Positions 42,376-55,600 of a stretch of DNA of 64,000 nt are shown piece after piece. The notes under the pieces are model-generated. The model was not told the origin of the DNA, did not search any database, and saw only the letters and a program-made list of their open reading frames with translations. The translations under genes and the position numbers were made by a program. The first letter of the stretch is position 1. Each line of letters opens with the position of its first letter. Origin of the DNA: Isoetes taiwanensis (taxonomy: Eukaryota; Streptophyta; Lycopodiopsida; Isoetales; Isoetaceae); the NCBI GenBank assembly GCA_021234155.1, contig JAJEKV010000885.1:1-64000 (forward strand), written 5' to 3'.

Positions 42376-43609
42376 GCATATGCGAAAAAATTTAAACTTC
42401 GCGTACACGGTTTTATGAAATTTGCGCGAGAAAAATGTTCACAGACGCCGATTTCAAGAACCACAGACGCAAAAATTCGATGTGTGTTTTGGGATTTACT
42501 AAGCAAAAAATATGATTGCGCCCACATTTTTTATGGCTGTAATATTATATATAAGGAACATGTGACTAGCCCTAGAATTCACCTCAAACGTTGATTGCCG
42601 ATTGAGTCAAAATACTCCTTAGAAAAACGGTCTTCCTTTGAGGTGTGGGTTTGTTTTTGATACTGTGAAATGAGATTACTCCGTCCCGCAATTTTTTCTA
42701 GACGGATTTCGCGTGCTTCCTTAGAACATCCTATAGACTCTCGGGTCCACTCCCCTGATTTTGAACGTCGACGTAACATATGCGTAGTGAGCTTGCTCCT
42801 TTGCATATATACATCTTTCTTTAGTTCGTGTAATCAAGGAGTCTCATCAACATACATTGTCAGGCAAGCTAGCAGCAATGGCAGCTGGTCATGCATCTAT
42901 CTCGGAGGTGCGCGGCTGGTGGTTATGCATCCCTCTTCTAGGGTCTGCGAGGGGCGTGGCGGCGCCTTGCATTTCTATTTCTATGTAAGCTACATATCTA
43001 CTTATTATTGTATGTAGTGCTTTAACTAACCTCCAATTCTCTCCAGTTCTTTGTCTCTTTTGTAAGACTTGAAAACAACACAGTGCACTAACGAATTGGC
43101 ATTTTGTTGTGTAGAAGATTTTCTGTCTAAGAGATTTTCATATGTTGCCAAGGCCAACACATATGTTGATTAGATCAGATGGTGGAACTTTAGATTTTGG
43201 ATCTTTTGGTTTGTTTGAAAATCCACTTATTGCTTAACTAAATGGTAATTCCCTTCATGTACGACATGTTGAAGGTCATTCAACTACGGTTTAACCAATC
43301 AGTTGTGATGCGGAATTGCGTTGTAATGCCACCTGTGACAACAAACGATGATATTTGTTGAACATTTGTAACATCTTAAAAAATGTGATGCCTTATAAGA
43401 GACAAGATTTGTACAAATAAGGGCAATTATAATATATGTTGTATGATGCTTCATCAGGGATAGGTTCAATACTGTATACGTTTTATACGTAATACGTATT
43501 TTTCATTTGATACGGCACAAATTTGACGCGTTTAACATTCAAAAAAATACGTTCAAAAATTCCGGGCTCAAACTTTTTGCACAGAAGCGAACCTTGAAGG
43601 CTACGCGAA
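42376..43609. other. No assigned gene
   Basis: A 115-codon plus-strand open frame (42,670-43,017) has an ordinary composition at first (RRISRASLEHPIDSRVHSPD) but no recognisable family. The stretch 43,470-43,502 is rich in TACGTA words. Nothing else can be supported. Confidence 0.25.
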
Positions 43610-46600
43610 ACTTAAAAAAAAAAAACACTTTAAAATCGATATATCGACTTTCATCCTAGTAGTATTCCTTGCAGAATACCAAGTTCCAGAATTAGCAGCC
43701 CTAGGACAACTTACATGCATACGTTACCTAGGCCAAGACTAGATTCAAGAACTTTAATTTTATCATTATATATCATAACCGAACATGTCAAATGAACGAT
43801 AATGTCAATTTCAAATAACACCTTTGAATTAATTTCCGCTTTCTAATATTCAAAGATACATGACAGCTTAAACTAGAATATCAGTTAAGAGTAGACCCGG
43901 TATCCTCTTGATATCAATATTAAATGATTTTCCATATTCAAAACATTAAATAACACATAAGTTTCAAGATTGACAATTTGATTCAAGCAGTAGACTATAT
44001 TCTTTGTAAATATTTCCCATTTTCCTTTTGGAACGTGCTTACTTGCTTATTTGAAGTCTTGTACATCAAATTTGAAAATGTAAAGAGCAATCCATCAGCA
44101 TGGAGCAAGAAACCTGGTTACCGCAAAGAGAACCAAAGGATGTTTAGGCCTTAATCAGGGTAAGAGCCTAAGCTACTAACAAAGTAAGCATTAGGTTTCT
44201 TGGGTATTCCCTTCACCATGACTTTAATGGTACTAGTGTCAGTATGTAGTCATTGAGAAAACTCAGATTTCCGGGACTTATGCACAAAGAAATTCATATA
44301 ATCCGCCCCTAATTACCCAGCCAGACCGCCTAGCATGTAGTCATAATTGTCCAAACCAAATAGTCACAGGGTATTCCCTTACCATGGAGTTATATCCGAA
44401 AGCCCAACTAAACATTTATACTTACTGTACACATACATCATTATTCCGTAACCAAGCAAGTGTAGCCAGTCCGTAACCACCTATGCGGTTGTATCAGCCA
44501 GCATTTCATCGCTTATGCCCACACTCTATGTGGCTTGGATCTATAATTTATTTGTTTACCATCTAGTTGTGTCAAGACATAAAAGCCTTATCCCTAATGG
44601 TAAGAGTCAAGAACTAAACTTCCGAAAGCTCATATATAGTTCAAGAATAAGAGATCCAGCTAATTTCTCCAAGTTTAAAGTTATAATAACCCATTAAAAT
44701 CTTATATGCCAATCGGGTATACCAGCGACCAATGCATTATCTCTTCCCAACTTAAAAGCAAGAAGTCATTACATGTTTTATTCCTGCACAAATTTGCATC
44801 TAATATTTGTGCATCTAACAACCATTCCAATGACCTAACCTCCATGCATGCATTAGCAATAACTTGAATAAATTTCATATCAACACTTATTTAGTGAGTA
44901 ATCAGATCCAAAGAATCTTTAAACTCAAGATGTAATCACAAAGAAAAAAAAACCTTAAAAAGGAAATACAATGAATATATTAATTCCCCTATTTTTTGCT
45001 ACAATCTTCATTTACCCGGATCTATAAGATCTTCATTTGCCAGATCTATAAGAATATTCAAATCAGAAAACCAAAGAAAGAACCCGATTATTGTGCGCCT
45101 CGGATAGCTCCAGTTGTCTTGTTGTTATTTTCATTGCCTTCTAACTTCATCTCATCCATGGCATGCCCTCTTAGGATCATTTCTTTGGCATGTTTTGGTC
45201 AGCTTTTTCTCTGCTTCTCACTGCGACAATGGCAAAGGCAGATACAACGAAATTGCCGCCAGGGGAGATGCCAGCATCTTCAAGAGAAAATATGGGCCAA
45301 ATAGAGAAGAGCGAAATGCAGCAGAAACTTGGTTTACCACATGCAACGATCCTTTCGCACAAAGGAATACCTCTTTCTAGTGGAATCCACTTTGTCTTAT
45401 AGGCACCGCCATGGCCGTTCATGTTGCACAAACAAGCAAGCCGGGTTATCCACTATTTGAACTAAAACCTAACCGAACCCTAAAATGAGTTAAATCCCTA
45501 AGGTAAAACGCAATTAATATTTCAGAAAATACAAAGGCAGAATATGCCCTTTCCCTTTTTGGGAGATTATCAGGTAATCCAAAAGTGAAACATAGCATAC
45601 TGCAACTCAAGATTCATACAATATACATGGCAAAATAAACATCCCAATATGTTAACATCTATGTAACAAAACCAAGTGGGGAAAGAAGGCATGACAATTT
45701 TAGACGTGCATGTACAAGGGCTAAAATATGCCATGCATGTGCATGCAACAAAGCCTTTTTAGGCAAATGGCAACTTGCATGTAAGGAGCACATGCTGTTT
45801 TCCAAAACGTGAGCCATAATGCAACCATAAGTCAACTCCAATTTTAGAGTCCAAAAGTGAAATTTCCATATTCCACATGTTAATGTCAACATCAATTTTG
45901 TTTAATCAAATGACTATTTGTTATTTGCCATATTGCTACAAGAACAACCTAGTTTATTCATCTGAAACCTTCAAACAGGCACAACCCCATGGTTTATTCC
46001 ATGCCCGACAAACTATCATATTTTACCATAACATGGCCATTTTTTTAGAGATATCAATTACATGGCACATATGCCTTCATTGCATATTCGGGATATCATA
46101 TATTGGCCATTATGTTGGCAACCTCATGTGCATCATATTTGAGCTAACTATATAATTTCTACTTTAATAAAAACCCATGCAGTTTAACTTCTTTTAGCAT
46201 AGCCTATCTTAAGAATTTAAACCTGTTGTTACAACAAAGGGGTGCTTCTGACTTGTCAACGCATGTGCCCCGCCTTCCCCATGTAAATACTTTTTTTTGC
46301 ACAACATAAAAATCTTTATGCAAAAAGAACTTACCATATTTTTTTCGTCCGGACTTTGTCCCAAAGGGTTGTAATAAAGAACCCACTTTTTGAGAACATG
46401 TCACATTGAGTGTCATAAATAAATGAATGTTTCAACAAATGTCATATTCTACGTACAATAATAGCATAGAATCATTGTGATACTTGCACACGGTCCATCT
46501 CAATTGGTGTGTAATATCCTCCAATGAGGCCATTCCATTCCTTGTCCTATATATTGACCAACAAAGGGTTTAGTATTAACATCACCGGTCAATTGCCTAT

Positions 46601-49600
46601 CCATCTTAGTCGGGTTTCTAGTATAACTAAAACCTGGAATTTAAGAAAAAACACTTTAAAATCGGATGAATTATCGTCCTTAGTACTCCCTTGGCAGGTG
46701 AATACCAAGTTCAGAATTAGTTCTAGGACAACTTACGTAACGCTACCTAGGCCAAGACTAGATTCAAGAACTTTAATTTTATCATCATTATATATCATAA
46801 CTGGAACATGTCAAATGAACGATAATGTCAATTTCAAATAACACCTTTGGAATTAATTTCTGTTTCTAATATTCAGCATACATGACAAGTTTAAACTAGA
46901 ATATCAGTAAGAGTAGACCTATTTTGTATCCTCTTGATATCAATATTAAATGATTTTTCCATATTCAAAACATTAAATAACACATAAGTTTCAAGATTGA
47001 CAATTTGATTCAAGTAGACTATATTCTCATTGTGAATATTTCCCATTTTCCTTTTTGAACGTGCTTTTACTTGCTTGCTCTATTTGAAGTCTTGTACATC
47101 AAATTTGAAAATGGTAAAGAGCAATCCATCAGCATGGAGCAAGAAACCCTGGTTACCCTCAAAGAGAACCAAAGGGACGCTTCCTTTAATCGGTAAGAGC
47201 CTAAGCTACTAACAGTAAGCATTAGGTTTCTTGCATTCCCTTCACCATGACTTTAATGGCACTAGTGTCAAGATGTAGTCATTGAGAAAACTGCATTTCC
47301 AGACCTATGCACAAAGAAAATTCACCATAATTACTCCTAATATTAGATTCTCGTATTTAGCATGTAGTCATCATAATTGTCCAGCAAATAGTCACAGTGG
47401 TATTCCTTACCATGGAGTTATATATTTGAAGCCCAACTAAAAACATTTATACTTTCAGGTTACACATACATCATTGCAGCAAGTGTACCGTGAATCATTC
47501 ATGCAGTTTGTATCACCAAAAGATTTCTTTATGCTTATGCCCACACTCTATGTGGCTCTGATCTATAATTTATTTGTTTACCATCTAGTTGTGTCAAGAC
47601 ATTAAAAGCCTTATCCCTAATGGTAAGAGTCAAAGAACTAAACTTCCAGCTCATATATGGTTCAAGAATAAGGGATCCACCTAATCTCCAAGTTTAAAGT
47701 TATAATAACCCATTAAATCTTATATGCCAATCGTGGTATACCACCCACCAATGCATTATCTCTTCCCAAATTTAAAGTTAAGAAGTCATTACATGTTTTA
47801 TTCCCCCACAAATTCCAGCATCTAACATTTAGGCATCTAACAACCATTCCAATGACCTAATCTCCATGCATGCATTAGCAATAACTTGAATAAATTTCAT
47901 ATCAACACTTATTTAGTGAGTAATGATCCAAAGAATCTTTAAACTCAAAGATGTAATCAAAGAAAAACCTTAAAAAGGAAATACAATGAATGAATATTAA
48001 TTCCCCCTATTTTGCCACCATTTCATTTGCCGATCTATAAGATCTCATTTGCCGATCTATAAGAATATTCAAATCGTAAAACCAAGAAAGAACCTGATTA
48101 TTATTGTGCGCCTTTGATAGCTCCAGCTTTGTCTTGTTGTTATTTTCATTGCCCTCTAACTTCATCCGTCTATGGCATGCCCTCTTTAGGATCATTTCTT
48201 TGGCATTGTTTTATCAGCTTTTTCGCTTTCACCGCGACAATGGTAAAGTGATACAACGAATTGCTGGCGGGAGATGCCGCAAGATCTTCAAGAGAGAGAA
48301 AATATGGGCCAGAAGAGCCGAAATGGTAACTTGGTTTTACCACATGCAACCATCCTTCTCGCACAAAGCGAATACTCTTTCTAGTGGAATCCACTTTGTT
48401 CTTATAGCAACCGCCATGGTTTCGCCTTCATGTTGCACAAAAGCACCGCTATCCACTATTTGCAGAACTAAAACCTAACTGAACCCCCAAAATGAGTTCA
48501 CTTGGCGTAAAACGAATTAATATTTTCTTTAAAATACAAAGGCGGACATGCCTTTTCCTTTTGGGAGATTATCAGTAATCCAAAAAGTGAAACATAGCAT
48601 AAACTGCAACTCAAGATTCATACAATATACATGGCAAAAATAAACATCCCAATATGTTAACATCTATGTAACAAAAACTATAAAAGAAGGCATGACAATT
48701 TTAGATGTGTATGTATAGGCTGTAATGCCACATGCATGTGCATGCAACAAAAGCCTTTAGGTAAATGGTAACTTGTATGTAAAGAGCACATGCTGTTTTC
48801 CAAAACGTGAGCCATAATGCAACCATAAGTCAACTCCAATTTTAGAGTCCAAAAAGTGAAATTTCCATATTCCACATGTTTAATGTCAACACTGGAATTT
48901 TGTTTAATCAAATGACTATTTGTTATTTGCCATAATTTGCTACAAGAACAACCTAGTTTATTCATCTGAAACCTTCAAACAGGCACACAATAAACGGTTT
49001 ATTCCATGCCTGACAAACTATCATATTTTACTCATAATAACATGGCCATTTTTTTCAGAGATAATATTACATGGCACATATGCCTTCACAGATATTCTGG
49101 ATATCATAGAGCATTGGCCATTGCTATAAACCCTATGTGCACTATATTTGAGCTAACTATATAATTTCTACTTTAATAAACCCATGCAATTTAACTCTTT
49201 GGCTGTACCATCCAAGGAGAATTCTAAACCTAAAGGTTACAAAGAGCAGTGCGTGACCTCATCGTAACGACAAACCCCCGCCTTCCCATATGTAAATACT
49301 TTTTTGCACAAATAATATATAAAAAATCTTTTATGCAAAAGAATCCCACTATTTTTAAATGCGGACTTTGTCCCAAGGTTGTCTACAGATCCACTTTTTT
49401 GAGAACATGTCACATTGAGTGTCATAAATAAGCTAATGCATGTTTGGACAAATGTCATGTTCCCACGCAATAATAGCATAGAATCATTGTGATACTCTGC
49501 ACACGTCCATCTCAATTGGTGTAATATCCTCCAATGAGGCATTCCATTCCTTGTCCCATATATATTGACCAACAAAGGGATTAGTATTAAGCATCACCAT

Positions 49601-52600
49601 CCAAATTATCCATCTTAGTCCTGGTTTCAGTATAACTAGAAAACCTAATTTAAGAAAAAACACTTTAAATTGATATCAGATTTCTTTCATCCTTAGGCAC
49701 TCCTTGCGAATACCAAGGTGCCCCAGACTAGCGTTCTGGGGACATCCCAGCATGCAATTACCTGGGCTAAGACTAGATTCAAGAACTTTAATTTTATCAT
49801 TATATCATAACTGGAACATGTCAAAATGAACAGAGAATGTCAATTTCAAATAACACCTTTGAATTAATTTCTCGTTTAATATTAGGCATACGACAAAGTT
49901 TAAACTAGAATATCAAGCAGAGTAGACCTGTGTATTCCTCTTGATATCAAATATTAAATGATTTTCATCCAAAACACAAACAACACACAAGCCTGCACTG
50001 GAGGAATTGGATCTCAAGCAGACCATTCTACTGAAATATTCTCCCTACTTCCCTTTGGAACCGCTTCACTAAGCCATTTGAAGTCTCTACATCCACCTGA
50101 ACAAAAGAGCAATCCACTCCAAAGCACACGGGAGCAAGAAACCCGTCACCTGGTGAACCAAAGGACAAGAAGGCCTTATAATCGTGGTAAGAGCCTGTTA
50201 CCAACGGTGCAAACATTAGGTTCGGTATTCCCCTTCACCATGACTTTAATGGTACTAGTGTCAGATGGGGTCATTGAGAAAACTCGACATCGTGACTTAT
50301 GCAATGCTGAAACTAATATAACAATTCCACTACCCGTGCCACAGATTCCTCACCAGCATAGCTCAAAGTAATTGTCCAAAGAATAGTCACGATGGTATTC
50401 CCTTACCATGGAGTTATATCTCCAGTCTAACCAAACATTTATACCCTTGCACAATACAATAATCATTATTACGGCAAGTGTAGTGCATCCGTGAACCAAC
50501 CTAGTGCAGTTGTATCAGCCGACATTTACTGCTTATGCCTACACTCTATGTGGCTTGGATCTTTATAATTATTTGTTTACCATCTAGTTGTGTTTACATA
50601 AAAGCCTTATCCCTTAACGGTAGCAAAGAACTAAACTTCCAGCTCATATATGGTTCGGTAAATAAGGGATCCTAATTTCTCCAAGTTTTTTAAAGTTATA
50701 ATACAACCCATTAAATCCATATGCCAACCGTGGCATACCAACGCACCAAATGCATTATCTCTTCCCAACCTTAAAAGCAAAAGTCATTACATGTTTCCAT
50801 TCCTGCATAAATTTGTATCTAACATTTGTGCATCCAATAACTCATTCAATGACCTAACCTCCATGTATGTATTAGCAATAACTTGAAAATTTCCTTATTA
50901 ACACTTGTTTAGTGAGTAATGATCGGCAAGAATTTTAAAACCATGTAATCACAAAAAACCTGTGTTGGAAATACAATGAATATATTAATTCTATTTCTTG
51001 CTTTAATCTTCATTTGCCGGATCTATGCAGATCTTCATTTGTTGCATCTATAAGAATATTCAAACGTAAAACCACTAAAGAACCTGATTATTGTGCGCTC
51101 TCGGATAGCTCGATTGTCTCTTGTTGTTATTTTCATTGCCTTCTAACTTCATCCGTCGTCATGGCATGCCTCTTAGGATCATTTCTTTTGCATGTTTTAT
51201 TTCGTTTTTCTCGGCTTTCTCAAGCATGCGACAAATGGCAAAGGTGATATTGCCAAACGAATACAAGGGAGTATCTTCAAGAGAAAATATGGGCCAAATA
51301 GGAAGAGCCAAAACGTGCGCCAGAACTTATTTTACCACATGCAACGATCCTTCTACTTCAAAGGAATACCTCTTTCTCTAGGGGATCATTTTGTCTTATA
51401 GCAACTCCGCCTTCATCGCCCATGCTGCAACAAAACAAGGGCTATCCACTATTTGAGCGAAACCCAACTGAACCTAAAATGAGTTAAGTCTAAGGTAAAA
51501 ACTAATTAATATTTTCGGTAATACAAAGGCGAGAATATGCCCTTTCCCTTTTTGGGGATGATCAGGTAATCCAAAAAGTGAAACATAGCATACCGCAACT
51601 CAAGATTCATACACAATATACATGGCAAAATAAACATCCCAATATGTTAACATCTAAGGTAACAAAACCAAGGGAAAGAAGGTACGACAATTTTAGACGT
51701 GCATCTGCCAAGGGCTAAAAATATGCCATGCATGTGCATGTAACAAAGCCTTTTAGGGCAAATGGTAACTTGTATGTAAGGAGCACATGCTGTTTTCCAA
51801 AAACGTGAGCCATAATGCAACCATATGTCAACTCAATTTTAGGAGTCCAAAGTGAAATTTTATATTCCACATGTTAATGTCAACATCAATTTTATTTAAT
51901 CAAATGACTATTTGTTATTGCCATATTGCTACAAGAACAACCTAGTTTATTCATCTGAAACCTTCAAACAGGCACAACCCTATGGTTTTATTCCATGCCG
52001 ATTAAAACTATCATATTTTACCATAACATGGTAGCCATTTTTTCGAGATATCAATACATGGCACATATGCCTTACCATATTCTGGGACATCATATATTGG
52101 CCATTATGTTGCAAACCTCATGTGCATCATATTTGAGCTAACTATATTTCTACTTTAATAAAAACATACAGGTTTAACTTCTTTTAGTATAGCCTATCTT
52201 AAGAATTTAAACCTAAGTTGTTACAAGGGTCAAAAGACCTTCTTTGTCGTAACGCATGTGCCTTCCATGTAAAATACTTTTTTGCACAACGCAAAATCTT
52301 TGTAAAGAACTTACCCTGAGCTTTTTTCTGTGCGGACTTTGTCCAAAGGTTGTCAAAGAAATCCACTTTTTTGAGAACATGTCACTACTTGAGTGTCATA
52401 AATAGCCAATGCATGTTTCAACAAATGTCATATTCTAATTGCAATAATAGTATAGGAATCATTGTGATTTTGTACACAAATTATCCTTTAAGTGGTGTAA
52501 TATCTCCCAATGAGGCCATTCCATTCCTTGTCCCATATATTGACCGAACAAAGGGATTAGTATTACATCACCTGTCAAATTATCCATCTTAGTCCCGGTT

Positions 52601-55600
52601 TCTAGTATAACAGGAAACCTAATTTAAGAAAAAACACTTTAAAAATCTGATATACAGACTTTCATCCCCAGTACTCCTTGGGAACACCAAAGTCCCAACT
52701 TGGCCCAGGAACCCAAGGCACGTTACCCAGCCAAGACTAGATTCAAGAACTTTAAATTTTATCATTATATATCACAACCGGAAACATGTATCCAAATGAG
52801 CATAATGTCAACAAATAACCTTTGGGTCCCAATTTACATTTTCTAATATTGACATACAGAAGCTTAAACTAGAATATCGTTAAGAGTAATTTTGTGTATC
52901 CTCTTGATATCAATATTAAATGATTTTCCATATTCAAAACATTAAATAACACATAAGTTTCAAGATTGACAATTTGATTCAAGTAGAGACTATATTTCTC
53001 ATTTAAATATTTCCCATTTTCCTTTTGGAACGATGTTTAATTTTGTTGAAGTCTTGTACATCAAATTTGAAAATAAAAAACAATCCATCAACATGGAGCA
53101 AGAAACACGGTTACCCGCAGAGAACCAAAGGGACGATTGTATGTCGTGGTAAGAGCCTAAGCTACTAACAGGGGCATTGGGTTTCTTTGGGTATTCCCTC
53201 ACCATGACTTTAATGGTGTCTAGTGTCGATGTGTAGTCATTGAGAAAAACTCGGATTTCCGGGACTTATGCAACAAATTCATATCATCCCCAATTACCCG
53301 GATTAGTATGTAGTAGTCATAATTGTCGACCAAATAGTGGTATTTCCTTACCATGGAGTTGGTATTTGAAGCCCAACTAAACATTTATACTTTCTTGTAC
53401 ACATACATCATTATTGCAGCAAGTGGCACCAGAACCACCCATGCAGTTGTATCAGCTGCGATTTATCATGACATGCCCACATTATCTCCCATGTGGCTTG
53501 GATCTAATTTATTTGTTTACCATCTAGTTGTGTCAAGACATAAAAGCCTTTATCCCTAATGGTGGTAAGAGTCAAGAACTAAACTTCCAGCCTATATATG
53601 GTTCAAAAGAAATATGATCCCATTTCTCCAAGTTTAAAGTTATAATAACCTATATTGCAAATCTTATGCCAACTGTGGTATACCACCAATTCAATGCATT
53701 GTCTCTTCCCAACTTCTTAAAGCAAGTAGTTTACATTAGCCCATTCCCACAAATCTGTAATCTAACATTTGTGCATCTAACAACCATTCCAAATGACCTA
53801 ATTTCCATGCATGCATTAGTACAACTTGAATAAATTTCTATATCAACATTTATTTAGTGAGTAATGGCATCCAAAGAATTCTTAAAACTCAAGATGTAAT
53901 CAACAAAAAACCTTAAAAAGGAAATACAATGGAATATATTAATTCTATTTCTTGCTACAATCTTCATTTTGCGGGGATATAAGATCTTCTCATTGCCGCA
54001 TCTATAAGAATATTCAAATCGTAAAAACCAGCAAAGCACCGATATTAGGCGCTTTGATAGTTCACCCCGATTGTCTTGTTGTTATTTTCATTGCCTTCAA
54101 CTTCATCCATCCATGGCGCCCTCTTAGGATCATTTCTTTGGCATGTTTGGTCCAGCTTTTCTCTCTGCTTCTCACTGCGACAATGGCAGCGCGCATACCA
54201 GCTGAAATGCCAGGGAGATGCCGGGCATCTTCAAGAAAATATGGGCCAAATAAATAGAAGAGCCGAAATGAAACTTTTTACCACATGTAACCATCCTTCA
54301 GACAAGGAATACCTCTTTCTAGTGGAATCCACTTTGTCTTATAGCAGTCCGCCATGGCCGATTCATATTGCGGCCAAACAGCAACTATCCACTATTTGAA
54401 CAAAACCTAACTTCGAACCTAAAATGAGTTCGTCTGGAAACGAATTAATATTTTCGAGAAAATACAAAAGCGAAGAATTTAACCCTTTCCCTTTTTTGGG
54501 AGACTATCGGGTAATCCAAAAGTGAAACATACAGCATACCGCAACTCAAGATTCATACAATATACATGGCAAAATAAAACATCCCAATATGTTAACATCT
54601 ATGTAACAAAACCAAGGAAAGAAGGCATGACAATTTTTAGACGTGCATGTACAAGAAGGTGTAAAATATACCATGCATGTGCATGCAACAAAAGCCTTTT
54701 TAGGCAAATGGCAACTTGCATGTAAGAACACGTTTCCAAAACGTGAGCCATAATGCAACCATAAGTCAACTCAATTTTAGAGTCAAAAAGAAATTTCCAT
54801 ATTCCACATGTTAATGTCAACATCAATTTTGTTTAATCAAATGACTATTTGTTATTTGCCATATAGCTACAAGAATAACTTAGTTTATTCATCTGAAACC
54901 TTCTAAATAGGTACACTTTATGGAGCTTATTCTATGTTTGATTAAATTATCACAGATGCCTATAATATATATTTTTTCGAGATATCAATTACATGGTAAT
55001 ATATGCTCATATTATTGTATATTTGGGATATATTGCCATTATGTTGGCAAACCCCGTGCATCATATTTGAGCCAACTACAATTTCACTTTAATAAAACCC
55101 ATGCAGTTTAACTCTTTAGAAAGCATAGCCTATCTTAAGAATTTAAACCTAAAGAAAGAAGAGGTGCAGACCTTGTCAGAACGTGACAGTTCTCGCCTTC
55201 CCCTATGTAAATACTTTTTGTACAATATAAAAATCTTTATGCAAAGAACTTTACCATATTTTTTTCGGTCTGACTTTGGTCCCAAAGTTATTGTACAAAG
55301 AGTCCACTTTTTGAGAACATGTCACATTGAGTGTCAAATAGCTAATGCATGTTTGACAAATGTCATATTCTAACGTAATAATAGTATAGAATCATTGTGA
55401 TACTTGGTATCACAAATCCATCTCAATTGGTGTAATATCCCTCCAATGAGGCCATTCCATTCCTTGTCCTATATATATTGACCAACAAAGGGATTAGTAT
55501 TAAGCATCACCTGTCAAATTATCCATCGTCCCTGGTTTCTAGTATAAAACCTAATTTAAGAAAAAAAACTTTAAAAATCACGATACAGAGACTTTCATCC

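Noticed and set aside
45177-45431. Minus-strand 84-codon frame in the array unit
   Set aside because: It is not kept open in the other copies and has no recognisable domain; it is likely the shadow of non-coding or frame-broken sequence.
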